A stretch of DNA of 43,681 bases, taken from Bacteroidota bacterium. Lineage in GTDB: Bacteria > Bacteroidota > Bacteroidia > AKYH767-A > OLB10. Positions 24,659-33,920 of the stretch are shown piece after piece. The first letter of the stretch is position 1, and every line of letters starts with the position of its first letter. The notes below the pieces were generated by a model. The model did no database searches. It worked only from the letters and a program-made list of their open reading frames with translations, and had not been told where the DNA came from. The translations under genes were made by a program, and so were the position numbers. The DNA lies in contig CAUJFJ010000228.1 in assembly GCA_963169675.1 (NCBI GenBank), forward strand, positions 1-43,681. The letters run 5' to 3'.

Positions 24659-25396
24659 TCAGGGGCGGATCATGAGTGAAAACTTCTTCAGGGCATCAAA
24701 GAAAACCGAATTTTTTCGTTTCGACACCGGAACTTTGTAGCCATCCTGTAAAGTTACCAATCCGCCATCTTCATTCGAAAATTCTTTCAGAAAATGAATG
24801 TTGATCATGTATGACTTATGTGTTCTGATAAATACATCGGCAGGCAAAACGCGTTCGAAATCTTTTAAAGGCTTTGAAATCAGATATTGTTTTCCTTCTC
24901 TGGTATAAACACGGGTGTAATTATCGTCGGCGTGTAAGCGCACAAGATTGGCAATTTCTTCAATAGCAAAACCATTCGAATGTGCCAGTGCAATTTTGCT
25001 TGCTGCTTCCGTATTTCCTTTTTTTCTATTGTCGAAAAAAGTAGCAATTTTAGCAGTTGCCTGTTGCAGTTCTTTGATACTAATGGGTTTCAGTACATAA
25101 TCGAGTACCCCTGCTTTCAGTGCCTGAATGCCAAAATCGATGGATGCAGAAACAAAAATCACAGCAAATTTTCTGTTGGGGAAATGATCCAGTAAATCGA
25201 ATCCATTGTATTGTGGCATCAGAATATCGAGAAAAACAACATCAGGATTCAGCTGATCAATCAATCCTTTTGCTTCAACAACAGAAGCTGATTCGCCGGC
25301 GATTGAAATTTCCGGACAGTAATTGGTAAGCATGGAACGGAGATTATCTCTGCCATGTTTTTCATCATCAACCAAAAGTGCTTTAAATTTACTCAT
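24659..25396 (-). CDS. LytTR-family response regulator
   Basis: 245 residues. The receiver domain starts MSKFKALLVDDEKHGR with acidic Asp10-Asp11, phospho-acceptor Asp57 in FLDILMPQYNG and the conserved Lys in YVLKPIS. From about residue 140 follows the LytTR DNA-binding domain: IANLVRLHADDNYTRVYTREGKQYLISKPLKDFERVLP, FIRTHKSYMINIHFLKEF and VPVSKRKNSVFFDALKKF. LytTR proteins bind pairs of direct repeats about two helical turns apart. It is the first gene of the operon with the sensor kinase, a normal Bacteroidota pair. The 209-base spacer upstream holds a TTTTAAC/GTTAAAA inverted repeat at 25406-25420, ten bases before the start. Confidence 0.95.
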   Translation of the reverse strand: MSKFKALLVDDEKHGRDNLRSMLTNYCPEISIAGESASVVEAKGLIDQLNPDVVFLDILMPQYNGFDLLDHFPNRKFAVIFVSASIDFGIQALKAGVLDYVLKPISIKELQQATAKIATFFDNRKKGNTEAASKIALAHSNGFAIEEIANLVRLHADDNYTRVYTREGKQYLISKPLKDFERVLPADVFIRTHKSYMINIHFLKEFSNEDGGLVTLQDGYKVPVSKRKNSVFFDALKKFSLMIRP

Positions 25397-25577
25397 TTCA
25401 AAATTTTTTAACTGTTAAAATCAGATATCCCGGAAAACGGGCAAAAAGTTGTCGAAATATAGTTAAAATGATCATTTCCACTGCAAAATAGTCCATTTTT
25501 TATGATAATTGTACTTTTTTGGTCATTTTAAAGGGCATATATGGGTAGGTCATGGATTGAAGCGAACTAAAAATATG

Positions 25578-25585
25578 TAATTTTG
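25578..25585 (+). promoter_or_regulatory. -7 box (TAATTTTG) of the M28 peptidase gene
   Basis: Exact match to TAnnTTTG, 20 bases before the ATG at 25606. Confidence 0.6.
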
Positions 25586-25605
25586 CAACTGTAAAAAAAT
25601 AAAGA

Positions 25606-27285
25606 ATGCGCCATTTAATCTATTCCAAATCAATGCTGGCGGCCATCATGCTGGTCGGTTCAGTTTATTCTTCTGTTGCACAGGTACTATCACCTGACAC
25701 CCTGCTGTTGAAGCAGCATATTACGATTTTGTCTGATGATAAAATGGAAGGCAGAGAGACGGGTACAGCAGGAGAAAAGATGGCTTACGAGTACTTGTCG
25801 GCTGAATTTCGAAAAGTTGGTTTATTGCCAAAGGGTAGTGCCGGTTACATTCAACCATTTCCGTTTAATGCCGGTTCCTACATGGGCTCCGGGAATACTT
25901 TGCGGATTAAGAAGCAATCGTTCATTGCAGGAGAACAATTTTATCCGTTAGCCTATTCTGCCAACAAAACATTTTCAGGAGAAATTGTGCACGTGAAGCA
26001 TGGTGTTTGTGCTCCTGGTATGGATGATTATGCAGGAATGGAAAATCTTAGCGGAAAAGTTTTTGTGATGGAATGCGGATATCCTGAAGGAATTGATCCA
26101 CATTCAAAACTTGCCGAATATGCTGATTTGAGAACACGAATAGATTCTGCTGCTGCCAAAGGAGCTGTCGCAGTGATTTTCATTAATTCGGATAAAGACA
26201 CCGAAAATCCATCGAAAAAATATTCGAATCGCATTACACCAACTATGCTGCCAGTTATTTTTGCAAACAGTGATGTTGCCAAAGCCATGATCGATACCAA
26301 ACGTGTTTTGGTAACTGGTGTAACGGAAATTCTTAAAAAAGAAAAAACAGGACACAATGTCTTAGGATATATCGATAACAATGCCAAGCAAACTGTTGTT
26401 ATTGGGGCACACTACGATCACCTGGGTTATGGTGAAGAGGGATCACTTTATCGTGGAGAGCGGGCAATTCACAATGGTGCCGATGACAATGCAAGTGGTA
26501 CTGCAGGTTTGATAGAGCTGGCACGAATTCTTAAAGCATCTGATTACAAATCGAATAATTATTTATTCATCGCCTTTTCCGGTGAAGAAATGGGATTGCT
26601 TGGTTCCAACCATCTGGTTAAACATTTTCCTATGCCAGTGGAACAGGTAAACTACATGCTGAATATGGATATGATTGGAAGATTGAAACCTACAGATCCT
26701 GTTCTGATCATTAATGGTGCCGGAACTTCTCCTGAATGGAATCCCGCAATTTCAGCTATTGTTATTGATGGTGTGAAGCCTAAAACCACAGAGTCGGGAG
26801 TAGGGCCAAGTGATCATACTTCTTTTTATCTGAAAGATATACCGGTGCTGCATTTCTTTTCCGGTACTCACGATGATTATCACAAGCCCAGCGATGATGA
26901 GCATAAAATTAATTATGCCGGTCAGCAGAAAATTATGGAGTTCATGCTGCAGATTATTGCTAAGCTCGACACTAAAGGCGAAATCGCATTTACTAAAACG
27001 AATGATTCTGCCAATGAAGATGCACCTCGTTTTAAAGTAACTTTAGGTGTGGTGCCCGATTATGGTTTCGATGGCGAAGGAATGCGCATTGATGGCGTAA
27101 GTGATGGTAAGCCCGCACAAAAAGCAGGTCTGAAAGCAGGTGATATCGTGATGCAAATTGGTGATCATAAAGTAGTGGATATGATGAGCTACATGAAAGC
27201 ACTAGGTAAATTTGCAAAAGGTGACAAGACTACCGTGAAAGTTAAACGTGGTGATCAGTTGCTGGATCAGGCAATTGAATTTTAA
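25606..27285 (+). CDS. Exported M28 zinc peptidase with PA and PDZ domains
   Basis: 559 residues. Signal peptide at about 1-26 (ML AAIMLVGSVYSSVAQ). A protease-associated (PA) insert lies at about 115-235 (GMENLSGKVFVMECGYP, AAAKGAVAVIFINS, PTMLPVIFANSDVAKAM). The M28 catalytic domain supplies zinc ligands in GAHYDHLGYG (His269), NGADDNASGTAG, the catalytic glutamate in FSGEEMGLLGS, an aspartate in NMDMIGRL and a histidine in DDYHKPSDDEHK. The C-terminal ~80 residues form a PDZ domain (DYGFDGEGMRIDGV, KPAQKAGLKAGDIVMQIG). M28 enzymes are aminopeptidases acting on peptides, here outside the cytosol. It lies 23 bases before gpsA on the same strand. Confidence 0.94.
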   Translation: MRHLIYSKSMLAAIMLVGSVYSSVAQVLSPDTLLLKQHITILSDDKMEGRETGTAGEKMAYEYLSAEFRKVGLLPKGSAGYIQPFPFNAGSYMGSGNTLRIKKQSFIAGEQFYPLAYSANKTFSGEIVHVKHGVCAPGMDDYAGMENLSGKVFVMECGYPEGIDPHSKLAEYADLRTRIDSAAAKGAVAVIFINSDKDTENPSKKYSNRITPTMLPVIFANSDVAKAMIDTKRVLVTGVTEILKKEKTGHNVLGYIDNNAKQTVVIGAHYDHLGYGEEGSLYRGERAIHNGADDNASGTAGLIELARILKASDYKSNNYLFIAFSGEEMGLLGSNHLVKHFPMPVEQVNYMLNMDMIGRLKPTDPVLIINGAGTSPEWNPAISAIVIDGVKPKTTESGVGPSDHTSFYLKDIPVLHFFSGTHDDYHKPSDDEHKINYAGQQKIMEFMLQIIAKLDTKGEIAFTKTNDSANEDAPRFKVTLGVVPDYGFDGEGMRIDGVSDGKPAQKAGLKAGDIVMQIGDHKVVDMMSYMKALGKFAKGDKTTVKVKRGDQLLDQAIEF

Positions 27286-27308
27286 TAGCAGATAATTTAA
27301 AAGCCACT

Positions 27309-28304
27309 ATGAGCACTGGTAGAATAGCCGTAATAGGAGGAGGTAGCTGGGCAACTGCTATTATCAAAATACTTTCTGTTAATTGTGACCAGATTTCCTG
27401 GTGGCTGAGAAGTGAAGATGCCGTAAACTTTATTAAGACACATCATCACAATCCGGTTTATCTTAGTGATGTTGTTATCGATACCAATAAAGTTCATCCA
27501 ACCAGTTCACTTGATGAAGCGGTAGCAGATGCAACAATTGTAATTCTTGCAGTTCCTTCGGCATTTCTGAAAGATGTTCTGAAAGATGTTTCCGATTCTA
27601 TATTCGCCAATAAAATTGTTTTTTCAGCAATCAAAGGGATTGTACCTGATGATTTGTTAATCGTAGGGGAATTTTTACACCGCCGTTTTCAGATTCCGAT
27701 TTCTCATATCGGTGTGATCACCGGACCATGTCATGCCGAAGAAGTAGCACTAGAGAAATTAAGTTATCTCACGGTTGCATGTAACGAAACAAAACATGCA
27801 GCGCTGCTAGCGGGATTGATGAATGGAAGATATATCAAGACCATTGTCTCCGACGATATTTATGGCACAGAATATTCCGCAGTCATCAAAAATATTATTG
27901 CCATTGCCAGTGGTATTTGTCATGGTTTAGGATACGGCGACAATTTTCAGGCGGTATTAATCTCGAATGCAATTCAGGAAATAAAACGTTTTCTGGATGC
28001 TGTTTCACCAATCAGTCGCGATATTAATGATTCCGCTTATCTCGGTGATTTGTTAGTGACTGCATACAGTCAGTTCAGTCGCAACAGAACATTCGGAAGT
28101 ATGGTTGGGAAAGGATACTCTGTTAAGTCGGCGCAACTTGAAATGAACATGATCGCCGAAGGATACTATGCTGTAAAGTGTATTCATGAACTGAATAAAA
28201 AGCATGGTGTTGATCTTCCGGTTTGTAATGCGGTATACAAAATTTTGTATGAGCAAGGATCACCGAAGATGGAGATGAAGGTTTTGTCGGATAGGTTGCG
28301 TTGA
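27309..28304 (+). CDS. gpsA: Glycerol-3-phosphate dehydrogenase [NAD(P)+]
   Basis: Reduces dihydroxyacetone phosphate to sn-glycerol 3-phosphate for phospholipid synthesis; cytosolic. 331 residues, normal length. The Rossmann loop is GGGSWATAI at residues 10-18, where most members have GxGSWGTA, so Ala replaces the second Gly. VSAIKGI-like FSAIKGIVPD, ITGPCHAEEV (usually GPSxAxE), and the catalytic-lysine region SAVIKNIIAIASGICHGLGYGDN are all visible, followed by DLLVTAYSQFSRNRTFG. The GPC-H variation in the substrate loop is common in this phylum. Its stop faces the aldehyde dehydrogenase gene across a repeat-containing spacer. Confidence 0.94.
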   Translation: MSTGRIAVIGGGSWATAIIKILSVNCDQISWWLRSEDAVNFIKTHHHNPVYLSDVVIDTNKVHPTSSLDEAVADATIVILAVPSAFLKDVLKDVSDSIFANKIVFSAIKGIVPDDLLIVGEFLHRRFQIPISHIGVITGPCHAEEVALEKLSYLTVACNETKHAALLAGLMNGRYIKTIVSDDIYGTEYSAVIKNIIAIASGICHGLGYGDNFQAVLISNAIQEIKRFLDAVSPISRDINDSAYLGDLLVTAYSQFSRNRTFGSMVGKGYSVKSAQLEMNMIAEGYYAVKCIHELNKKHGVDLPVCNAVYKILYEQGSPKMEMKVLSDRLR

Positions 28305-28633
28305 ACAATTATCAGTGAACAGTTGCCATTGCTGCTCTGGTCGTATCCGAAGGGTTGAAAGCGCCGCCCTGAGCGAAGCCGATGGGTTCCGCCCTGAGTC
28401 TTCCGGTTGGTGCTTCGAAGTGTTGAGAGTTGAGTTTTTTGCTCTGAGATACATTTCTAGTTTAACAATTAATTTTGTATTTATAGCATCTCTCTCCTAA
28501 TCGCGCCAGCGAAATTCTCCGCGTCTCCCTAACTCTGCGTTCAAAAAATAGTCATAAGCAATTTGTCAATTGAGTAATTTCAAAGTTTAATTCCGATACT
28601 GAACTATCTTTGGCAAGGATTCGTTTTCAGTCT
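28305..28633. other. Intergenic region between convergent gpsA and aldehyde dehydrogenase genes
   Basis: 329 bases with no credible gene. It contains one REP-like copy (28367-28386) preceded by GTTGAAAGCGC, as in the copy at 3728, and a second, degraded copy starting at 28394. A stretch near 28510-28545 (CTCCGCGTCTCCCTAACTC) is GC-rich and unlike the surroundings. No clear terminator was found. Confidence 0.65.
28367..28386 (+). repeat. REP-like repeat copy CCCTGAGCGAAGCCGATGGG
   Basis: Differs at two positions from the copy at 3728-3747; similarity extends about 13 bases to the left (GTTGAAAGCGC then G). Confidence 0.75.
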
Positions 28634-30007
28634 TCAAAAATATTTCAAAAGTAAAGTCACGAGTTTTTGTTTCCACTTATTGTAAGGAGGATATAACAAC
28701 TTCGCGGTGGTGAATCCTATTCGTTGTTTGAAGTAGACACGCTCATTTGAAAAAGCCTGGAAACCTGCTTTGCCATGTGACCTACCGATGCCGCTGTTTT
28801 TAATTCCTCCGAATGGTAATGCTGGATTTAGAAACTGAACAGCACATTCATTGTAACACAAACTTCCTGATTTTGTCTGCTTGCGAAATTGCTTTTTTAC
28901 ATAGCCCGATTTGGTGAATACATAAATACTGAGTGGTTCATCCAAAGTATTCATAATCGAGATTGCTTCTGCTTCGGAACTCACTATTTGGAATGGCATT
29001 ATCGGACCAAAAATTTCTTCCTGCATCAAAGGCACATTCAGGCCACTGCATTCTTTGAAAGTTAACGGCAATATGCGAAACTCGTTTTGTTCTGCCGTTA
29101 GTTCCGGCTTTCCTGCCAAAGTTAACTGACGCTGAAAATGAGAATCGCTTACAATGGACGCATAACCTTGATTATTAGCTGATTGCGATGGATCATAGAA
29201 GTTTCTGGCTGCTGCATGGAGCTCGCGGAGCAACGGTTCTTTGATTGACTCATGCACTAAAAGGTAATCGGGGGCAATGCACGACTGACCGGCATTCACC
29301 ATTTTCGCAGCAATTATTTTACTTGCTGCATCTTTCACATCGGCATCAGTATGTATGTAAACTGGTGATTTCCCTCCCAATTCCAGGGTAACCGAAGACA
29401 AGTTTTTAGCCGCAGCTTCCATCACTACCTTCCCGATTTTCGGACTTCCCGTAAAGAAAATATGATCGAAAGGAAGTGCCAGCAATTCGGTAGCAACAGA
29501 TTTATCGCCTTCCACCAAAGTGACATGGCGCGGTTCAAAGACTTTCTCAATAATCGATTTCATTAAAGCCGCCGTCGCCGGTGTAAATTCACTTGGTTTA
29601 ATGATGGCGGTATTTCCGGCTGCCAGACACAAAGCAAGTGGTCCGAAGGTGAGATTCACGGGATAGTTCCAGGGCGATAAAATAAGACAGGTCCCTTTTC
29701 CCTCAAAAACAGTCTCGGCTGAAGTCCCGAGCATTGCCAACGGAATATCTGCTTTCACCGGACGCATCCAGTTCCGCAGGTTTTTACGGATGTGTCGAAT
29801 TTCAGCCAAAACCACCCAGAGCTCCGTGATATCGGCCTCCATAGCGGGTTTTCTGAAGTCGGTGAAAAGCGCCTGCTGCAGGTCGGTTCGCCTGTTTAAC
29901 AGTTCCTTTTCGAGCTTCTTCAGCAATGCTGAGCGTTCTGAAACGGTGGTATTTCGGATTGCAGTCCGGTGCTTTTGCTGTTCCTGAAAGAGGTGAGAAA
30001 TGCTCAT
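28634..30007 (-). CDS. Aldehyde dehydrogenase, class 3 (ALDH3-like)
   Basis: 457 residues from the ATG at 30007 (MSISHLFQEQQ). Oxidises aldehydes, in this subfamily usually long-chain or aromatic, to acids with NAD(P)+. Class 3 features: short length, the early ITELWVVLAEIRHIRKNLRNWMRP segment, LILSPWNYPVNLTFGPL, AAGNTAIIKPSEFTP, FTGSPKIGKVVM, the catalytic glutamate in LELGGKSP and the catalytic cysteine in NAGQSCIAPDYLL. The C-terminal LPFGGIKNSGIGRSHGKAGFQAFSN and the last ~30 residues (IGFTTAKLLYPPYNKW, then LLKYF) also match and may contact membrane. It is divergent from the large kinase, 144 bases between starts. Confidence 0.95.
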   Translation of the reverse strand: MSISHLFQEQQKHRTAIRNTTVSERSALLKKLEKELLNRRTDLQQALFTDFRKPAMEADITELWVVLAEIRHIRKNLRNWMRPVKADIPLAMLGTSAETVFEGKGTCLILSPWNYPVNLTFGPLALCLAAGNTAIIKPSEFTPATAALMKSIIEKVFEPRHVTLVEGDKSVATELLALPFDHIFFTGSPKIGKVVMEAAAKNLSSVTLELGGKSPVYIHTDADVKDAASKIIAAKMVNAGQSCIAPDYLLVHESIKEPLLRELHAAARNFYDPSQSANNQGYASIVSDSHFQRQLTLAGKPELTAEQNEFRILPLTFKECSGLNVPLMQEEIFGPIMPFQIVSSEAEAISIMNTLDEPLSIYVFTKSGYVKKQFRKQTKSGSLCYNECAVQFLNPALPFGGIKNSGIGRSHGKAGFQAFSNERVYFKQRIGFTTAKLLYPPYNKWKQKLVTLLLKYF

Positions 30008-30127
30008 AGATTGGTTCAAGCGATATCAAATTGAGCATGCTAAATTAGCTAAAAGTGCGTTAACCAATTGTTGGGTTTTTTGTGGATAAATGAATTTTCG
30101 GCATACATCGTGCTGCCTGTGGCTGGT

Positions 30128-30135
30128 TATCTTTG
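30128..30135 (+). promoter_or_regulatory. -7 box (TATCTTTG) of the large sensor kinase
   Basis: Exact match to TAnnTTTG, 16 bases before the ATG at 30152. It lies inside a longer open frame that begins with a TTG at 30068, so translation from that codon is unlikely. Confidence 0.6.
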
Positions 30136-30151
30136 TGAACCGATTAACCTG

Positions 30152-33100
30152 ATGAAGTCCAATTACCGCCTGTTTCTGTTAGTAGCAATTTTGATGTTCG
30201 GAGGAGCTATGATTTCCGAGCAACTGCTGATGAAGCAGAAAACAGATTTCGAAGGTATTGCTGCCGATGCCCGTCATTGTCTTGATAAACTCGAAAAACG
30301 GAGTCTTGCTTCCCTCAACCAAATTGCTGAGAAAGTAACTGAACAAGGACTTCCAGCAGTAAGGAATTATACTGGTGATGTAGAAGGGCTCAGCATTTCC
30401 ATTTTCAGAAACGATTCGTTATTATGGTGGTCCGATAACAGCGTATTGCCCAAGCGATCGATGTTTACGCCTGGTTTTTATTTTCAGAAAAACGGATGGT
30501 ACGAAACTTTTTCGGTGAAGAAAGGCGATTTCACCTTCATTGGCATGTTGAAAATCCGCAATCAGTATGCCTTTCAGAATCGTTTTCTGTCTAATGATTT
30601 TAATCCCGGACTCGATATTCCACCCTCCGCCATTCTGTATGAGAAAGAACATCCTGGATCACATGCGGTGCAGGGAAGTTCGGGCAAGCCACTTTTTTAT
30701 CTTGCATTTCCAAATAGCAATCATGTAAGCCGGGATCATCCGGTGATTGCCTTCATTTATATTTTAGGTTATTTGCTGTTGTTGCTTGCCATCTATCACT
30801 TTGTAAAACAAAAATCGGGGAGTGAGCAAAAGGCGGGATTGATGACTCTTGCGGCGCTGATTGTTACACGCGTGCTGAGTATTTACTTCAGTTTCCCGGC
30901 TGCTTTATACGATTTGTCTTTGTTTAGTCCCAGCTACTATGCAAGTTCACTGGTTCTGAATTCGCTTGGCGATTTACTGATCAGTGCCTTGGTGATAACC
31001 TATCTCGTAAATGTAATGTTCAAGCTGCTGGGCACACAACCCGGCAACAGACTTGCAACGGCATCAGGATTCACAGTGCCGGTGGTGCTTACATTGTTGT
31101 TACTTTTCACGTTTTTATATTCTGTATTTATCAATTATTTGCTTGCGGGACTCATCATCAATTCCAGAATATCATTCAACATTAACAACGTTTTTGAACT
31201 GAATATTTACAGTCTGGTTGGTGTTGTAATTATCGGAATTCTGCTCTTTTCTTTTTATCTTGTTTGTGATGGGGTTGTGCGTTTCATTCAGCGAACGAAG
31301 ACAGGGGTTCGTAAAATGTTTATTTTATTTTTGATCACTCAAGGAGTGTTTTTATTGATGCTATTGCTGTTCCGCGAGTCCTCCTTATTTTGTGATTATG
31401 GAATCAGTGCCTATTTGCTGACGAATTTTTTAGTGATCTATAGCGGATACATCCGCAGGAACATGCGGAATATTATTGCCTTCACTAGGTATTTACTGAT
31501 TGTGTTCGGATTCAGTATTTATGCAGCGCAAACCATTTCTGAATTTAATAAAGTACGTGAAAAGGAAAACCGGAAACTGCTTGCCGGGAAACTGGAAAAT
31601 GAACAGGACCAGATTGCAGAATATCTTTTTGATGATATAGCAGATAAGGCATCTAAAGATAAAGTCTTGCGCTCATTCTTTGAAAGTTCATATGATCAGT
31701 TAGTAAGTAATGCATCCACCGAAGAAGTGATTTCACGTAGGATGGCGCAATTGTATTTTACCGGTTACTGGGGAAAATATGATATTGCTATCAAGTGTTT
31801 TAATATGGATGGTTTACCGATTAATACCGGTGGCGATCCAACCTGGAACCTCGATTACTTTAATGTGATCATCAATGAAGAATCGACGCCAACGTACAGT
31901 CCCTACCTTCGTTTTTCGGGGAATAATGCCGGAAGAATTTCTTATATCGGCAAACTTCCGGTTTATGCAGTAACCGATAATGAAGTTCAAACCGGAACCA
32001 TAATTGTTTCGCTTTCATCAAAGCCTTTGCAGGATGGTGATGGATTTCCGGAATTGCTGATCAGTGATAAAATTCCGCAGAAGCGCGACATCTCCAATTA
32101 TTCTTATGCACATTACAGAAATCAGGTTCTGGTAAATCAGTTTGGTAAATTTAATTATCCGCTTAACAGCAAAAGTTATGCATCACAAATTGATCGCGAA
32201 ACCAAAGAAAAGTTTGTAGTCATAGAAGGATATTCTCATCTAATTTATAAAACAGGTGATGAAGGGATGCTGATTGTAAGTATCGAAACTCCGGGCATTA
32301 TGGAGTTTGTGACTTTGTTTTCTTATCTGTTTTCATTCTATGGATTTTGTTTTATCTTAATTTATGCAATCATATTACTTTCCAAAAACAAGGGACAGAT
32401 CAGCATAAATTTCAAGAACCGGATTCAGGCTACGGTGCTCATTATTGTGGTGACAACTATGTTGCTTATTGGTGGTGCCACCGTTTATTACATCTTCAAT
32501 AACTACGTTACCAACTTAAGTTATAGTGTGAATGAGCGACTAAAGTCGATGTTAATTGCTATTCAGGATGAGTTAAGCAAACGTGCTATTGAAAATAATG
32601 AGATCACCGATGAGTTGAATTATTCGTTTTCGAAACTTGCGGGAACTTTATCAATCGACTTTAATATTTATACACCTGAAGGGCGATTGGTTTACAGTAC
32701 GCAGCCCAAAATTTATGATCAGGGAATTATATCCCGCAGTATGAACCGCGAGGCACTTAATCATTTGGCTGTCGATGATAAATCGTTGCATATTCAGTTT
32801 GAAGAAATTGGCAAACTCCGTTATTTATCGGCATACGAACCGGTGCGGAATAATAATTTCAATACCATTGGATATGTCAATCTTCCCTACTTTGCGCGAC
32901 AGGATGAACTGAAAAAAGATATCTCCTCTTTCCTGGTTGCGTTGATTAATATTTATGTGTTGTTATTTGCATTTGCCATTTTTATCACGTTCATGATATC
33001 GAGTCGCATCACCAAGCCATTGCAGCTAATTCAGCAAAGGTTAGGGAAAATTAAATTGGGCAAGCGAAATGAACTTATTGAATGGACGCATGACGATGAG

Positions 33101-33874
33101 ATTGGTTCTTTGGTGAAAGAGTACAATCGCATGGTTACGGAATTATCGGAGAGTGCCGAATTACTGGCGCGTTCAGAGCGGGAAAGTGCCTGGCGGGAGA
33201 TGGCCAAGCAGGTTGCACACGAAATTAAAAATCCGTTGACGCCAATGAAGTTGGGTGTGCAACATTTACAGCGTGCATGGAAGGAACAGAGTCCGAATCT
33301 GGAAAGTATCATGCAACGTTTTTCGCAGACTTTGATTGAGCAGATTGATACGCTTTCAAATATTGCAACCGAGTTTTCGAATTTCGCTAAGATGCCGAAA
33401 GCTAATAATGAGGAAACCGACATTGCACTCATCTTGCGCAATTGTGTTACGCTGTATGGTGAAAATGAATCGGCAACCATCACTTATTACGAGCATAAAA
33501 GCGGACCATTCATGGCTTATGCCGATAAAGAACAAATGATGCGGGTGTTCTCGAATTTGTTGAAGAATGCCATTCAGGCGATTCCCGATGATCGGAAGGG
33601 ACATGTGCATGTAGAAATTAAAACGGAAGGTTCGAAGTTGATTGCTTCGATCAAAGACAATGGTGTAGGAATTCCGGAGGAGGAGCGGGGTAAGATATTC
33701 ACACCCAACTTCACCACCAAAACAGGAGGTACGGGATTAGGACTTGCCATGGTGAAGAATATAGTGGAGCAGGCAGGTGGAGCAGTGTGGTTTGAATCGG
33801 AGCCGGGAACGGGAACAACATTCTTTGTTTCGATGCCGGTTTTTAATGGTTCGATTCCGCCACATCAGGCATAA
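30152..33874 (+). CDS. Very large NtrY-like membrane sensor histidine kinase
   Basis: 1240 residues from the ATG at 30152. Parts in order: a helix at about 6-22; an extracytoplasmic region to about 195; a cluster of about eight helices between 198 and 461; a second extracytoplasmic region of about 250 residues (from a charged EKENRKLLAGKLENEQDQ stretch onward); helices near 717-742 and 760-782; a third extracytoplasmic segment; a helix near 926-950; a HAMP linker; the HisKA box with His1023 in VAHEIKNPLTPMKLGVQHL; and an ATPase domain with VFSNLLKNAIQAIP, IKDNGVGIPEEERG and GTGLGLAMVK. The kinase core is NtrY-like. No response regulator is adjacent. The multi-helix block in the middle resembles 7TM-type sensors, but I cannot name it. 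Confidence 0.9.
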   Translation: MKSNYRLFLLVAILMFGGAMISEQLLMKQKTDFEGIAADARHCLDKLEKRSLASLNQIAEKVTEQGLPAVRNYTGDVEGLSISIFRNDSLLWWSDNSVLPKRSMFTPGFYFQKNGWYETFSVKKGDFTFIGMLKIRNQYAFQNRFLSNDFNPGLDIPPSAILYEKEHPGSHAVQGSSGKPLFYLAFPNSNHVSRDHPVIAFIYILGYLLLLLAIYHFVKQKSGSEQKAGLMTLAALIVTRVLSIYFSFPAALYDLSLFSPSYYASSLVLNSLGDLLISALVITYLVNVMFKLLGTQPGNRLATASGFTVPVVLTLLLLFTFLYSVFINYLLAGLIINSRISFNINNVFELNIYSLVGVVIIGILLFSFYLVCDGVVRFIQRTKTGVRKMFILFLITQGVFLLMLLLFRESSLFCDYGISAYLLTNFLVIYSGYIRRNMRNIIAFTRYLLIVFGFSIYAAQTISEFNKVREKENRKLLAGKLENEQDQIAEYLFDDIADKASKDKVLRSFFESSYDQLVSNASTEEVISRRMAQLYFTGYWGKYDIAIKCFNMDGLPINTGGDPTWNLDYFNVIINEESTPTYSPYLRFSGNNAGRISYIGKLPVYAVTDNEVQTGTIIVSLSSKPLQDGDGFPELLISDKIPQKRDISNYSYAHYRNQVLVNQFGKFNYPLNSKSYASQIDRETKEKFVVIEGYSHLIYKTGDEGMLIVSIETPGIMEFVTLFSYLFSFYGFCFILIYAIILLSKNKGQISINFKNRIQATVLIIVVTTMLLIGGATVYYIFNNYVTNLSYSVNERLKSMLIAIQDELSKRAIENNEITDELNYSFSKLAGTLSIDFNIYTPEGRLVYSTQPKIYDQGIISRSMNREALNHLAVDDKSLHIQFEEIGKLRYLSAYEPVRNNNFNTIGYVNLPYFARQDELKKDISSFLVALINIYVLLFAFAIFITFMISSRITKPLQLIQQRLGKIKLGKRNELIEWTHDDEIGSLVKEYNRMVTELSESAELLARSERESAWREMAKQVAHEIKNPLTPMKLGVQHLQRAWKEQSPNLESIMQRFSQTLIEQIDTLSNIATEFSNFAKMPKANNEETDIALILRNCVTLYGENESATITYYEHKSGPFMAYADKEQMMRVFSNLLKNAIQAIPDDRKGHVHVEIKTEGSKLIASIKDNGVGIPEEERGKIFTPNFTTKTGGTGLGLAMVKNIVEQAGGAVWFESEPGTGTTFFVSMPVFNGSIPPHQA

Positions 33875-33878
33875 TTTA

Positions 33879-33886
33879 TAACTTTG
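33879..33886 (+). promoter_or_regulatory. -7 box (TAACTTTG) of the B12-binding protein gene
   Basis: Exact match to TAnnTTTG, starting 5 bases after the kinase stop and 34 bases before the ATG at 33921. Confidence 0.55.
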
Positions 33887-33920
33887 ACGCGATAACCGGA
33901 TCGATGCCGGCAAAACAGTT

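Noticed and set aside
25406-25469. GTTAAAAT at 25414 and 25462 as LytTR binding sites in the regulator's own promoter
   Set aside because: Spacing is 48 bases and the bases around GTT fit the LytTR half-site poorly; the inverted repeat at 25406-25420 is AT-rich and could be chance.
30068-30151. Extended N-terminus of the large kinase from a TTG at 30068
   Set aside because: An exact -7 box lies within it, and the ATG at 30152 starts a proper hydrophobic N-terminal helix.
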